Assembly: GCF_016629665.1 (NCBI RefSeq)
Contig: NZ_JAEPRQ010000003.1
Location: 62,001-126,000, forward strand
Reading direction: 5' to 3'
DNA length: 64,000 nucleotides
From: Paracoccus caeni
GTDB taxonomy: Bacteria; Pseudomonadota; Alphaproteobacteria; Rhodobacterales; Rhodobacteraceae
A program made the position numbers and the translations under genes. The notes below the pieces were generated by a model that was not told the origin of the DNA, did no database searches, and saw only the letters and a list, made by a program, of their open reading frames with translations. Shown one piece after another: positions 26,328-35,764 of the stretch (position 1 is its first letter; each line of letters starts with the position of its first letter).

Positions 26328-29312
26328 TTACATCGCCGCGAGTTGCTCCAGCGCCGCCTGCAGCCTTGCGATATCGTCGTCCAATGCGGCCAGCTTGTCG
26401 CGGGTCTCCTCGATCACTTCGGCTTCGGCATTCTCGACGAATTTCGGATTGGACAGGCGCTTGCGCAAACCATCGGCATCCTTTTCCGACTTCGCCTGCG
26501 CCTTTTGCAGTCGTGCCGTTTCAGCCGCAGCGTCGATCACGTCGCCGATCGGCAGCGCAAAGCTGGCCCCTGTGGCCGAGACCGCAATCATGCCCTTGCC
26601 CGCCGTGCCGTCCACCGGCGCATTGACGCGGGCGAGACGCTCGATCAGCGGCGCATTGGCGGTCAGGGCGTCGCGGGCGAAAGCGTCGGCCTCGGTCACG
26701 ATCAGGTCCAGCTTCGCGCCTGCCGGAACGCCCATCTGCGCGCGGGCCGAACGGACGCTTTCAATCAGCGCGATGACCCAGTTCATCTGCCGATCCGCCT
26801 CGGGGTCGATCAGCTCTGCGCCATAGGTCGGCCAGTCGCCGTGAACCAGCATCTTTGAGCGATCACCCGTCAGTGCCCAAAGCTCTTCGGTCACGAAGGG
26901 CATGATCGGGTGCAGCATCAGATAGCACTGATCCAGCACCCACCCCATCGTGGCGCGGGTTTCATCGGCCAGATCGCCATCGAAAAGCGGCTTCGAGAAT
27001 TCGACATACCAATCGCAGACCTTGCCCCAGACAAAGGCATACAGCCCGGTCGCGGCGTCGTTGAAGCGATAGGTCTCCAACGCCTCATCGGTCGCCTGAC
27101 GGATGCGGGCAACCTCGCCGATGATCCAGCGGTTGACGTTGTGGCTGGGATCGGGACGCGGGTTGCCGCCGCGAACGCCGTTCATTTCGGCGAAACGGGT
27201 GGCGTTCCAGATCTTGGTGACGAAGTTGCGGAAGCCCTCGACATGGCGCGGCCCCAGCTTTGGATCGCGGCCCATCGCGGCCATGCTGGTCAGCGTCATG
27301 CGCAGCGCGTCGGCGCCGAAATCGTCGATCAGCGTCAGCGGGTCGATGACGTTGCCTTTCGACTTCGACATCTTCGCGCCCTTTTCGTCGCGCACGAGGC
27401 CGTGGACATAGACGGTGTGGAAGGGGATGTCCTTGGCGACTTCCAGTTGCATCATCATCATCCGGGCGACCCAGAAGAAGATGATGTCAAAGCCGGTGAC
27501 CAGAACGTCGGTGGGGAAGTATTTCTTCAGCTCCGCCGTGTCTTCCGGCCAGCCCAAAGTGCCCAGCGGCCAGAGGCCTGAGGAGAACCAAGTGTCGAGA
27601 ACGTCAGGGTCGCGCCAGAGATGTTGAGATTGAGCGCCAAGCGTAGCCGCCTCTAGTCGGTCGTCTATCGCCTGCTGAGCATCGGTGACCTCGTGGATTT
27701 CCGTCGTACCGTAATGTTGCCTCGCCAGTGCCGCTGCTTCATCAAAAGACACGGCGCAGAAGGCGACGGGATTGTCGTAATCGGCCTGTTGGTCGTTTTT
27801 CTGTCCCGGCCCATACCAAACCGGGATCTGATGCCCCCACCAAAGCTGGCGGCTGATGGTCCAAGGCTCGATATTTTCCAGCCAGTTGAAATAGACCTTC
27901 TTGTGCTGCTCGGGCAGGATTTCGGTGCGGCCGTCGCGGACTGCCTCTATCGCCGGGCCGACGATCTGCTTGGTATCGACGAACCACTGGTCGGTCAGCA
28001 TCGGCTCGATCACCACGTTCGAGCGGTCGCCGAAGGGCTGCATGATCGGCTTCGCCTCGACCAGTGGGCGCTTTTCCAGATGCTCGGCGCCGGTTTCGGC
28101 GTCGATTTCTTTGTGCAGATAGGTGACCGCCAGCCCCTCGGCATTGATCTGATCGATCACCAGCTTGCGGGCGTCATAGCGGTCAAGGCCGCGCAGATCG
28201 TCGGGGACAAGGTTGACGTTGGACACGTCGCCCACATCCTCGCCCCGCGCGGCGCGGGTGGCGATGGCGGCACTGTCGGCATAGGAAAGGCCATCGGTGC
28301 GCATCGCGCCCTTGGTGTCCAGCAGCGCGTAAAGCGGGATGTTATTGCGGGTGGCGACGCCGTAATCGTTGAAATCATGCGCGCCGGTGATCTTGACCGC
28401 GCCCGAGCCGAAATCGGGGTCGGGATATTCGTCGGTGATGATCGGGATCAGGCGGCGGTGTTCCTTGGGGCCGACCGGGATTTCCACCAGCTTGCCGACG
28501 ATCGGTGCATAGCGGGCATCGTCCGGGTGAACCGCGACCGCGCCGTCGCCCAGCATGGTTTCGGGGCGGGTGGTGGCAATCGAGATATAGTTCCGCGTCT
28601 CTCGCAGGGTGACGTTGCCGTCCTCGTCCCGTTCGACATATTCATAGGTTTCGCCACCGGCGAGCGGGTATTTGAAGTGCCACATATGGCCGGGAACCTC
28701 GCGGTTCTCGACCTCCAGATCGCTGATGGCGGTCTCGAAATGCGGGTCCCAGTTCACCAGACGCTTGCCGCGATAGATGATACCTTTGTTATACAGATCC
28801 ACGAAAACGCGGATGACCGCGTCGTGGAAATTGCCGTCCTCGCCCGCAGGGGCGCCGGGCGCGCCGGACATGGTGAAGGCATTCCTGGACCAATCGCAAG
28901 ACGCACCCAAGCGCTTCAATTGATTGATGATCGTGTCGCCGGATTCCTGTTTCCACGCCCAGATTTTCTCGACAAAGGCGTCGCGTCCGATGACCCGGCG
29001 GTTGGGTTCCTGCCGCTCGGCCATGCGGCGTTCCACGACCATCTGGGTGGCGATGCCCGCATGGTCCTGACCGGGTTGCCACAGCGTGTCAAAGCCGCGC
29101 ATGCGGTGCCAGCGGATCAGGATGTCCTGAAGCGTGTTGTTGAAGGCGTGGCCGATATGCAGGCTGCCGGTTACGTTCGGGGGCGGGATCATCACGGTAA
29201 AGGTTTCGCTGCGCGAGGCATTGGCCCCGGCGGCGAAGGCGTTGGTGTTTTCCCATTCGGCGCTGATGCGGGCCTCGGCGGCCTCGGCGTCAAAACTCTT
29301 GTCCATGCTCAT
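26328..29312 (-). CDS. valS: Valyl-tRNA synthetase
   Basis: 994 aa class I synthetase. [18 protein letters not shown] holds the HIGH motif and [15 protein letters not shown] the KMSKS motif. The editing domain lies between them, and a C-terminal coiled coil ([19 protein letters not shown] to the end) is typical of ValS. Charges tRNA-Val with valine; a tRNA-Val gene is in this window at 51306. ATG 29312 has AAGGGGA upstream. The extra 18 N-terminal residues of the longer frame are not conserved-looking. Confidence 0.96.
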   Translation of the reverse strand: MSMDKSFDAEAAEARISAEWENTNAFAAGANASRSETFTVMIPPPNVTGSLHIGHAFNNTLQDILIRWHRMRGFDTLWQPGQDHAGIATQMVVERRMAERQEPNRRVIGRDAFVEKIWAWKQESGDTIINQLKRLGASCDWSRNAFTMSGAPGAPAGEDGNFHDAVIRVFVDLYNKGIIYRGKRLVNWDPHFETAISDLEVENREVPGHMWHFKYPLAGGETYEYVERDEDGNVTLRETRNYISIATTRPETMLGDGAVAVHPDDARYAPIVGKLVEIPVGPKEHRRLIPIITDEYPDPDFGSGAVKITGAHDFNDYGVATRNNIPLYALLDTKGAMRTDGLSYADSAAIATRAARGEDVGDVSNVNLVPDDLRGLDRYDARKLVIDQINAEGLAVTYLHKEIDAETGAEHLEKRPLVEAKPIMQPFGDRSNVVIEPMLTDQWFVDTKQIVGPAIEAVRDGRTEILPEQHKKVYFNWLENIEPWTISRQLWWGHQIPVWYGPGQKNDQQADYDNPVAFCAVSFDEAAALARQHYGTTEIHEVTDAQQAIDDRLEAATLGAQSQHLWRDPDVLDTWFSSGLWPLGTLGWPEDTAELKKYFPTDVLVTGFDIIFFWVARMMMMQLEVAKDIPFHTVYVHGLVRDEKGAKMSKSKGNVIDPLTLIDDFGADALRMTLTSMAAMGRDPKLGPRHVEGFRNFVTKIWNATRFAEMNGVRGGNPRPDPSHNVNRWIIGEVARIRQATDEALETYRFNDAATGLYAFVWGKVCDWYVEFSKPLFDGDLADETRATMGWVLDQCYLMLHPIMPFVTEELWALTGDRSKMLVHGDWPTYGAELIDPEADRQMNWVIALIESVRSARAQMGVPAGAKLDLIVTEADAFARDALTANAPLIERLARVNAPVDGTAGKGMIAVSATGASFALPIGDVIDAAAETARLQKAQAKSEKDADGLRKRLSNPKFVENAEAEVIEETRDKLAALDDDIARLQAALEQLAAM

Positions 29313-29448
29313 GCTGGCGATCCCCTTGCTTGGGGACGGATTAGCGAATGTGGCCAGAAAGGCCAAGGTTCGAATCCAATCGACGCAACGGCTGCGGGCG
29401 TTGCTTTGGGTATTTGGGCAACGGAGAAAGGGCTGGTCCTGGATTTTT

Positions 29449-29550
29449 CAGCAAATGCTGGGGAACCGGGGGCACAGGGCGTCCACCGGCGATGCACCGG
29501 ACGTGCACAGGCTGTACACCGCTTGCGCGCGGTGGTGTTGCGCGGCGGGG
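29449..29550 (+). repeat. 11-bp tandem repeat family B, copy B2, with leading palindrome
   Basis: The palindrome CAGCAAATGCTGG (29449-29461) is followed by five 11-bp units at 29471-29525: GGCACAGGGCG, TCCACCGGCGA, TGCACCGGACG, TGCACAGGCTG and TACACCGCTTG. The tail GGTGGTGTTGCGC follows. The palindrome starts exactly 22 bp before unit 1, as in copy B3. It is in the 471-bp gap between the valS start and the GST stop, next to repeat A3. The remaining gap (29313-29448) shows no clear gene. Confidence 0.82.
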
Positions 29551-29592
29551 CGTTGGGTTGGAAGATCAGCGCAGAATGCGAGCCTGTGGGAT

Positions 29593-29760
29593 GTGCCCGC
29601 CCGGAGCAAAGGTGCCGCAGGCACCGCCGGGCAGTGCCCGTCCGCCCCACCGGGCGGGCACTTTGGTGAGGTTTCGCGATACGGATAGGTCTGACGGGAC
29701 GGCACCATAAAGTGCCAAATACAAGCGTTCCTGTGCCCACCCGACGGACGGGCACCGCCC
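29593..29760 (+). repeat. Intergenic repeat family A, copy A3 (long form)
   Basis: The core at 29593-29670 matches A1 and A2. The extension includes GAGGTTTCGCG, GGCACCATAAAGTGCC (itself an inverted repeat), AAATAC and GTTCCTGTGCCCA. It ends GGGCACCGCCCTTG, like A2. The gene-proximal end lies about 25 bp after the stop of the GST gene on the minus strand, matching the relative orientation of the other copies. Confidence 0.8.
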
Positions 29761-29783
29761 TTGTTGTTGGGGCGTAACTCTTA

Positions 29784-30452
29784 CTAGAGGAAACGGGCCG
29801 GGACGCGCTCGGGGAAGGGGAAATAGACAAGCCACGGCTTTGCCTCGTCCAGAACCCGGATCACCGAGGGGCGGGTCAGCAGGCGTTCGAAATAGGCCGA
29901 CAGGTTTGGATGGGCGTCGAAGGGATGCAAAATGCCCGCATAGAACAGCGCAGGCACCGCCGCGCAGTCGGCGATGCTGAAATCACCGGCAAGCCAGTCG
30001 CGGTCCTGAAGCTGACGGTCGGCGGCCCGGTAGGCGCGATCAAGTTGGCTGGTGGTGTAGGGGGTCACGTAAGCCTCGGCTTCCTTGGCCATGAACAGGC
30101 GCGCATCGACGATCTGCTGCATCGTATTGGCGATGTGGATATCGCAGAAGCGGTCCCACAGTCGGGCGGTCAGCGCCTTGTCCGGGTCGCGGGGCAGCAG
30201 CGGGTGCGGGCCCGGATGGTGGCGGTCCAGATATTCGATGAGGATCGAGCTTTCGGCCAGCGTCTCGCCCCGCGCCTGATCCTCAAGCGCGGGCATCTTG
30301 CCCATCGGGGTCAGGGTCAGCATCAGGTCGCGTTCCGATTGCTGGCTGGGATCGACATGGCGGAAGGTGAAATCCGTGCCGTTTTCGTAAAGCGCCACCA
30401 GAACCTTGTGGCAATAGGCGGCAAGGGGGTGGCCGTAGAGGGTCAGGCTCAT
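29784..30452 (-). CDS. Glutathione S-transferase family protein
   Basis: 222 aa. The N-terminal thioredoxin-like domain MSLTLYGHPLAAYCHKVLVALYENG has MPALED and LAESSILIEYLD for glutathione binding. The helical C-terminal domain has DWLAGDFSIADCAAVPAL. Last gene of the six-gene operon under the HxlR regulator; its ATG overlaps the VOC stop as ATGA. Conjugation or reduction of electrophiles is likely. Confidence 0.9.
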   Translation of the reverse strand: MSLTLYGHPLAAYCHKVLVALYENGTDFTFRHVDPSQQSERDLMLTLTPMGKMPALEDQARGETLAESSILIEYLDRHHPGPHPLLPRDPDKALTARLWDRFCDIHIANTMQQIVDARLFMAKEAEAYVTPYTTSQLDRAYRAADRQLQDRDWLAGDFSIADCAAVPALFYAGILHPFDAHPNLSAYFERLLTRPSVIRVLDEAKPWLVYFPFPERVPARFL

Positions 30453-30808
30453 CTCTCATCCGATTTTGGTTGGCGGACCAGCAGGACCGTGCCCGCCGGG
30501 TCCGAGGTCCAGTGGCCGGTGACACCGTCCAGCGGCTCAAGCTCGTCCCGTTGCGGGCTGCCGAGGCTGGCCAATGCGGCATCAGGGTCGTCGCTGAACA
30601 GTTCCAGCCAGATATCGACCTGCGATTGCTGCGGCACGCGGTCGATCCACAGGGTCAGGTTGCCGAAGGCGAAGCCGGTTGAGTTCTGCATCTCGCGGGT
30701 AACGGGCAGGCCGACGCGGTCGCGGTAATAGGCGACGGTTTCGTCATAGCGGTGCAGCGGCACCTTGATGGCGATATTGCGACCGGGGGTGATTGCGGGG
30801 CTGGTCAT
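30449..30808 (-). CDS. VOC family (glyoxalase/bleomycin resistance fold) protein
   Basis: 119 aa single VOC module: NIAIKVPLHRYDETVAYYRDRVGLPVTREM at the start and GTVLLVRQPKSDER at the end. His and Glu metal positions are not obvious, so activity is open. Overlaps both neighbours by 4 bp (ATGA), which ties it tightly to the GST genes. Confidence 0.8.
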   Translation of the reverse strand: MTSPAITPGRNIAIKVPLHRYDETVAYYRDRVGLPVTREMQNSTGFAFGNLTLWIDRVPQQSQVDIWLELFSDDPDAALASLGSPQRDELEPLDGVTGHWTSDPAGTVLLVRQPKSDER

Positions 30809-31446
30809 GCGGTGGCTTCCTTTTCGTCTGCGGCGCGCCAATGCGCCATCTGGTCGGCCAAAGCCTTGCGAAAGGCCGGGCGGGCGGTGGCGCGTTCGGC
30901 ATAGGCGGCCAGTTCGTGGACATCGTCCAACAGACCGTATTGACCGGGCAGACGCAGGATTTCCGCCATCAGCAGATCGGCGACGGTAAAGCGGTCGCCG
31001 GTCAGCCAGTCGCGCCCGGCCAAGACCGACTGCAATTGCTGGAACCGCAGACGGACCAGTTCCTCGCGCCGGGTCGCGGCGGCTTCGTCCTTGTCCATGA
31101 ATTTCGACAGGAACCACGCCATGCTGTAGATCTCGACACTGTTCAGCGCCGCGATCAGCCATTGTTGGACCTGCTGGCGCAGATCATCGGGCATCATCTT
31201 GGTGCCCTCGGCCAGATGCAGCAGGATCGCACCGCTTTCGAACAGCACGGTGTCGCCGTCCTGAATGAACGGCACCTGTGCAAAGGGCTGCATGGCGATA
31301 TGCGCGGCGGTCTTTTCCCGCAGCGGCACGGTTGCAAGCTGATAGGGCTGGCCCAGTTCCTCAAGCAGCCAGCGGATGCGGATATCGCGGACATAGGGGC
31401 GCGGAAATTCCGGCACCCAGTCATAGGTGGTCAGGATCAGCGTCAT
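30805..31446 (-). CDS. Glutathione S-transferase family protein (tandem copy 2)
   Basis: 213 aa. Starts MTLILTTYDWVPEFPRPYVRDIRIRWLLEELG, and VPFIQDGDTVLFESGAILLHLAEG is the glutathione-contact loop. DWLTGDRFTVADLLMAEIL marks the C-terminal domain. It is clearly paralogous to the next gene upstream along the full length, an in-place duplication. Confidence 0.9.
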   Translation of the reverse strand: MTLILTTYDWVPEFPRPYVRDIRIRWLLEELGQPYQLATVPLREKTAAHIAMQPFAQVPFIQDGDTVLFESGAILLHLAEGTKMMPDDLRQQVQQWLIAALNSVEIYSMAWFLSKFMDKDEAAATRREELVRLRFQQLQSVLAGRDWLTGDRFTVADLLMAEILRLPGQYGLLDDVHELAAYAERATARPAFRKALADQMAHWRAADEKEATA

Positions 31447-31480
31447 CGGTCGTCCTCTGTTCAAGCCCGTGCGGCCAGCC

Positions 31481-32113
31481 TCAGGCGGCAGCGGCGTCCT
31501 TCCAGTGCTGCATGTGATCCTGCATCGCGCGCGCGAAAGCGGGGCGCGCGGTAATGCGTTCCGCATAGGCGGCCAGTTGCGGCAGATCATCCAGCAGGCC
31601 GTTTTCGCCGGGAATGCGCAGCATCTCGGCCAAAAGCAGATCGGCCACGGTGAAGCTGTCGCCGACCAGCCAGTCACGGTCGCCCAAGGCGGTCTCGACC
31701 TGTTTCAGCCGCTGGCGCAGCATCGGTTCGGCCTTGGCGGCGGCGGCCTCGTCCTCTTCGAAGAATTTGGCATCGGCCCAGCGCATGAAATAGGGCTCGA
31801 CACTGTTCAACAGCGCTACCACCCATTGCAGCACCCGCGCGCCATCCGCACCGGCGGGTTTCAGCGCCGTGCCTTCGGCGAGATAGAGCAGGATCGCGCC
31901 GCTTTCGAACAGCGACAGATCGCCGTCGCTTATCATCGGCACCTGTCCGAAGGGCTGGCGCGACAGATGCTGGGCGGTTTTTTCCGCGCCGGGAACGGTA
32001 TCGACCTGATAGGGCAGGCCCAGTTCCTCGAGCGTCCAGCGGATGCGGAAATCGCGGACATAGCCATGTGCGAATTCCGGCACCCAGTCGAATGTGGTCA
32101 GGGTAATGGTCAT
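31481..32113 (-). CDS. Glutathione S-transferase family protein (tandem copy 1)
   Basis: 210 aa. Starts MTITLTTFDWVPEFAHGYVRDFRIRWTLEELG, with VPMISDGDLSLFESGAILLYLAEG and DWLVGDSFTVADLLLAEML. It shares the T-x-DWVPEF-x-YVRD-x-RIRW start with the paralogue 34 bp downstream. Probable detoxification enzyme; the substrate difference between the two copies cannot be read. Confidence 0.9.
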   Translation of the reverse strand: MTITLTTFDWVPEFAHGYVRDFRIRWTLEELGLPYQVDTVPGAEKTAQHLSRQPFGQVPMISDGDLSLFESGAILLYLAEGTALKPAGADGARVLQWVVALLNSVEPYFMRWADAKFFEEDEAAAAKAEPMLRQRLKQVETALGDRDWLVGDSFTVADLLLAEMLRIPGENGLLDDLPQLAAYAERITARPAFARAMQDHMQHWKDAAAA

Positions 32114-32180
32114 GTCGCGCCCTCCCTTGCGCTATGTTGCACCGCTGCCCGCGCGGATCGGCGGGCAGCGGTCGATGCTG

Positions 32181-32969
32181 TCAGGCGGTATGTTCCAGCG
32201 GCCCGACCACGGCGAAGGTCGCGCCTTGCGGATCGGTGGCGATGGCGATCCATGCACCGCCCGGCACTTCCTGCGGGCCGTGGATCAGGTTGCCGCCAGC
32301 CTGCTTGATGCGCTCGATCGCCGGATTGGTGCCGTTCACGCCGAAATAGGGCAGCCACGCCGGAACCTGCGATACGCCGATACCCATGACGCCGCCAATC
32401 TCGGCCCCGTCATGGCGGAAAAGCTGATAGGTGCCCATCTCGCCCATATCCAGCGCATCGCCCGCCTGCCAGCCCAGCAGATCGGCATAGAAGGCGAACC
32501 CGGCCTGGGGATCGCTGGTCATCAGCTCGGTCCAGTTTCCATGCCCGACCTTTTGCTGATGGAAGGCGTTGCCGCCTTGCCCCTCCTGCATCGGCAGGGG
32601 TGCAAGCAGACCAAAGGCCACGCCTTGCGGGTCCGAGACGACGGCAAAGCGCCCCGTGCCCGGAATATCGGCAGGCTCACGAAAGACCGAGCCACCCGCC
32701 GCCGTGATGCGCGCGACCGTCTGATCCACGTCATCGACGCCGAAATAGGTCATCCAGTTCGGCGGCACCTGCGCCATCGGCGCGGGCTTTTCCATCAGCC
32801 CGGCCACCATATCGCCGTTCGAGGTGCCGAGGTGGTAGGTGAACCCCTCCATCCCCGAATCCTGCACCTGCCAGCCCAGCACCTGCGCGTAGAAATCACC
32901 CGCCGCGCCAAGCTGACCTGCTTCCGTCGCCAGTTCGTACCAGACCGGCCTGCCGTGAACCTGTGCCAT
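32181..32969 (-). CDS. Two-domain VOC family protein
   Basis: 262 aa with two VOC modules. Module 1 (about 6-125) has VWYELATEAGQLGAAGDFYAQVLGW, and module 2 (about 143-258) has NWTELMTSDPQAGFAFYADLLGW. Both have WM/LP-x-YFGV. This layout resembles the CFP-30B/hydroxylase-like glyoxalase group, whose substrates are mostly unknown. GAGGTCGG precedes ATG 32969, 9 bp after the DUF1428 gene. Confidence 0.85.
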   Translation of the reverse strand: MAQVHGRPVWYELATEAGQLGAAGDFYAQVLGWQVQDSGMEGFTYHLGTSNGDMVAGLMEKPAPMAQVPPNWMTYFGVDDVDQTVARITAAGGSVFREPADIPGTGRFAVVSDPQGVAFGLLAPLPMQEGQGGNAFHQQKVGHGNWTELMTSDPQAGFAFYADLLGWQAGDALDMGEMGTYQLFRHDGAEIGGVMGIGVSQVPAWLPYFGVNGTNPAIERIKQAGGNLIHGPQEVPGGAWIAIATDPQGATFAVVGPLEHTA

Positions 32970-32978
32970 CAGCCGACC

Positions 32979-33695
32979 TCAGCGCAAATCGACGATGGGC
33001 AGGAAGCCGCCCCAGAACATGCGCTTGCCGTCAAAGGGCATCTCGGGAAATTCCTTGCCCTCCATCTCGGCCTCCATCTGCTTTTGCGCATCGTCAGCGG
33101 TCTTGCGGTCGGGCCATTCGATCCAAGAGAACAACGGCACCTCGCCCTCTTTTGCATCGGCGGCACGGTAGAAATCGGTCTGCTTGCCGTGTGGCACATC
33201 CTCGCCCCAGCATTCGATCTGAAACGTCGCGCCATAGCCCGCAAACATTTCCGCAGCGCCCTTGGCCATGTCGATATAGGCCTGCTTGTTCGCGGCGGGT
33301 GCGGCCAGAACGAAGCCCTGGATATAGCTGCCCGACCTGGTTTCGCCTTCCTGAACGATCGGGGCAAAACCGCCCCAGAACATCCGCATGCCGTCGAAGG
33401 GCATGTCCGGCATCTGCTGCATGTCCGGGTCGCTCATCATGTCATTCCACGCGGCATCGGCGGTCGCGCGGTCGGGCCATTCGATCCACGAAAAGACCGG
33501 GGTTTCATCATCCTTGGCATTGGTTGCGCGATAAAAATCGGTCTGCTTGCCGTGGGGGACATCCTCGCCCCAGGATTCCATCATGCGCAACGCGCCGCGT
33601 TTCTTGAAATGCGGCCAGGCGCCGGTGGCGTGGTCAATATAGGCTTGCTTGTTCGCCGTCGGGACCGAGGCGACGAAGCCGGAATAATAGGACAT
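32979..33695 (-). CDS. Tandem DUF1428 protein
   Basis: 238 aa made of two DUF1428 modules, about 1-120 and 122-238. Each has the string SWGEDVPHGKQTDFYRA or CWGEDVPHGKQTDFYRA, then FSWIEWPDR and a closing MPFDGMRMFWGGF or MPFDGKRMFWGGF. DUF1428 proteins are normally single modules of about 120 aa with a ferredoxin-like (dimeric alpha-beta barrel) fold. Here the obligate dimer seems to be fused in one chain. First gene of the HxlR-linked operon. AGGAGGT precedes ATG 33695. Confidence 0.85.
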   Translation of the reverse strand: MSYYSGFVASVPTANKQAYIDHATGAWPHFKKRGALRMMESWGEDVPHGKQTDFYRATNAKDDETPVFSWIEWPDRATADAAWNDMMSDPDMQQMPDMPFDGMRMFWGGFAPIVQEGETRSGSYIQGFVLAAPAANKQAYIDMAKGAAEMFAGYGATFQIECWGEDVPHGKQTDFYRAADAKEGEVPLFSWIEWPDRKTADDAQKQMEAEMEGKEFPEMPFDGKRMFWGGFLPIVDLR

Positions 33696-33748
33696 TTCTA
33701 CCTCCTGCAAAGCGAGAGAATCGCTTTCTACCCTTGAAAGGTCGCACC

Positions 33749-33778
33749 GTTAGTATCATAATGCAACTGTTAGTATGA
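33749..33778. promoter_or_regulatory. Direct-repeat operator for the HxlR regulator (candidate)
   Basis: Two direct copies, GTTAGTATCA (33749-33758) and GTTAGTATGA (33769-33778), are spaced exactly 20 bp, which is two helical turns. They sit in the 98-bp gap between the DUF1428 gene and the HxlR gene. This fits dimer binding to one face of DNA. Confidence 0.7.
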
Positions 33779-33793
33779 AAAAGATATCAAACT

Positions 33794-34462
33794 ATGAGCA
33801 AAGATCAGCGTATCCGTTACGATGAAGGCTGTCTGGCCGCCCATACGCTGAACGTGGTGGGCGATCGCTGGGCGTTGCTTGTCGTGCGGGAACTGATGTT
33901 TACGCCCAAGAGGTTCCAGAAAATCCGGCAGGGATTGCCCGGGATCACGGCGGCGGTGCTGACGCAGAGGCTGGGTCAACTGGTCGAGGCGGGGGTGGTG
34001 CGCCACGACAAGGAACTGGCCATCTATGCGCTGACCGACAGTGGAAGCGCGTTGCTGCCGGTGCTGCAGGCGCTGTGCCATTGGGGCGCGCTTCATCCCG
34101 GTCACGATCCGAGCCGCTTCATCAGCCCGACGGCGCTGATGATTTCGATGACGGCGCTGATCCTGCCGCTGGCCCGGTCAAAGATCACTGCGGGGATGGA
34201 TTTCGGGACCGAATGCTTCGTGCAGGAAATTACGGAAGACAGTCGGCTGCGCGTTCGGGCGGTTTCGGAACCGGCGGGGGATTTCGTGCTGAGGGGATCA
34301 ACCAACGGCGCGGCCTGGGCGGTCTATGGACCGGACCCTGTCACCGATCTGGTGCGGCAAGGGGTGGTGGAGATATCGGGATCGGAATCCGCCGCGCAGG
34401 ACTTCATCGACCTCTTCCACTATGGCCAGAAAGAGCGACCGCAGATCGGAGTGCTGGCTTAA
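33794..34462 (+). CDS. HxlR-family transcriptional regulator
   Basis: 222 aa. Starts with the HxlR winged helix: CLAAHTLNVVGDRWALLVVRELMFTPKRFQKIRQGLPGITAAVLTQRLGQL (about 13-63). A C-terminal domain of about 110 residues, rare in the short HxlR proteins (about 110-120 aa), may sense a ligand (it looks like a sterol-carrier-type fold). Divergent from the six-gene detoxification operon, with paired direct repeats between. Confidence 0.9.
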   Translation: MSKDQRIRYDEGCLAAHTLNVVGDRWALLVVRELMFTPKRFQKIRQGLPGITAAVLTQRLGQLVEAGVVRHDKELAIYALTDSGSALLPVLQALCHWGALHPGHDPSRFISPTALMISMTALILPLARSKITAGMDFGTECFVQEITEDSRLRVRAVSEPAGDFVLRGSTNGAAWAVYGPDPVTDLVRQGVVEISGSESAAQDFIDLFHYGQKERPQIGVLA

Positions 34463-34534
34463 AAGACCGATACCAGCATCGCTGAATGCGGGCGCCCGAC
34501 GACAGCCGGGCACCTCGCCATTCCTAAGGGCCGA

Positions 34535-35632
34535 TCACGAGGCGTTCAAAACGCCCCGCTCGATTTGATCCTGTTCGATGCTTTCAAAGAGGGCGCGGAA
34601 ATTGCCCTCGCCAAAGCCGTCATCCCCCTTGCGTTGGATGAATTCGAAGAAGATCGGCCCGATCACGGTTTTCGAGAAGATTTGCAGCAGAATCCGCGTC
34701 TCACCGCCGTCAACCACGCCTTCGCCATCGATCAGGATGCCGTGTTTGGCCATCCGGTCCACCGGCTCATCATGGCCCTTCACGCGGTCGAAGGACATGT
34801 CGTAATAGCTTTGCGGCGGTTTCGGCATGAATTTCAGCCCGCGTTCGGCAATGGCGTCGGTCGCCGAGTAGATGTCTTCGGCACCGACCGCGATATGCTG
34901 GATGCCTTCGCCATTATAGCGCTTCAGATATTCGACGATCTGCCCGGTCTCGCCGCGATCCTCGTTGATCGGGATGCGGATGCGCCCGCAGGGAGAGGTC
35001 AGCGCGCGGCTGAACAGGCCGGTGAACTTGCCCTCGATATCGAAGAAGCGGATTTCCTTGAACTTGAACAGATCGCCATAGAAGCCGAACCACTTGTCCA
35101 TATTGCCCTTGTGGACGTTGTGGGTCAGGTGGTCGAGATAGTGGAAGCCAACGCCCTTCGGTCTGCTGGTATCGGTAAAGTCGAACTCGGTCTCATAAGG
35201 GTTGCGGTCGGGGCCGTATTGATCGGTGAAATAGATCAGCGAGCCGCCGATGCCGATAATGGCGGGCCAGTCCAGCGTTTTGCCGGGGCCTTCGTAGGGG
35301 GTCGCGCCCAGCTTTACCGCATGGTCGAAGGCATGTTTCGCATCGACGACGCGCCAGCCCATTGAGGGCGCGCAGGGGCCGTGCTCTTCCACGAACTGCC
35401 GGGCATGGCTGCCGGGTTCGTCGTTCAGGATGTAGGTGATGTCACCCTGCTGCCAAAGCTCGATCTTCTTCGACTTGTGGCGGGCCGTGAGGGCATAGCC
35501 CATGCGCTGAAACAGGTCGCGCAATTGCTGCGGCTCGGGATGGGCGAATTCCACGAACTCGAAGCCGTCGGTGCCGGCGGGGTTCGCCTCGGAAATTGTC
35601 TGGAGCGGGGCGTCATGCGGGAAAGGGCCCAT
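34535..35632 (-). CDS. hppD: 4-hydroxyphenylpyruvate dioxygenase
   Basis: 365 aa. Converts 4-hydroxyphenylpyruvate to homogentisate. The Fe(II) ligand regions are visible: FHYLDHLTHNVHKGNMDKW, GIQHIAVGAEDIY and IGPIFFEFIQRKGDDGFGEGNF, giving His, His and Glu. ATG 35632 has GGAGG 5 nt upstream; the longer frame to 35707 is not supported. Divergent from an Lrp-type regulator. Part of the tyrosine catabolic cluster. Confidence 0.95.
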   Translation of the reverse strand: MGPFPHDAPLQTISEANPAGTDGFEFVEFAHPEPQQLRDLFQRMGYALTARHKSKKIELWQQGDITYILNDEPGSHARQFVEEHGPCAPSMGWRVVDAKHAFDHAVKLGATPYEGPGKTLDWPAIIGIGGSLIYFTDQYGPDRNPYETEFDFTDTSRPKGVGFHYLDHLTHNVHKGNMDKWFGFYGDLFKFKEIRFFDIEGKFTGLFSRALTSPCGRIRIPINEDRGETGQIVEYLKRYNGEGIQHIAVGAEDIYSATDAIAERGLKFMPKPPQSYYDMSFDRVKGHDEPVDRMAKHGILIDGEGVVDGGETRILLQIFSKTVIGPIFFEFIQRKGDDGFGEGNFRALFESIEQDQIERGVLNAS

Positions 35633-35728
35633 GAATTCCTCCATTTGCTGAGTTGCAGAAACAGTCCCACATCTCGCGCGCGGAGGGTGCGCAATGTTTC
35701 GCTTCAATAGGCTGCAATATGCGTGCTA

Positions 35729-35743
35729 TTCATCGTATATGAA
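35729..35743. promoter_or_regulatory. Candidate Lrp-type binding site
   Basis: TTCATCGTATATGAA, an inverted repeat with 5-bp arms and a 5-bp centre, in the AT-rich gap between hppD and the Lrp-type gene. The 15-bp size fits Lrp/AsnC sites. Confidence 0.45.
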
Positions 35744-35764
35744 ATCAAAATGCGAGATTTACGC

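Noticed and set aside
27693..29669. Long plus-strand frame (658 codons) over valS
   Set aside because: Antisense shadow of valS, with no domain of its own.
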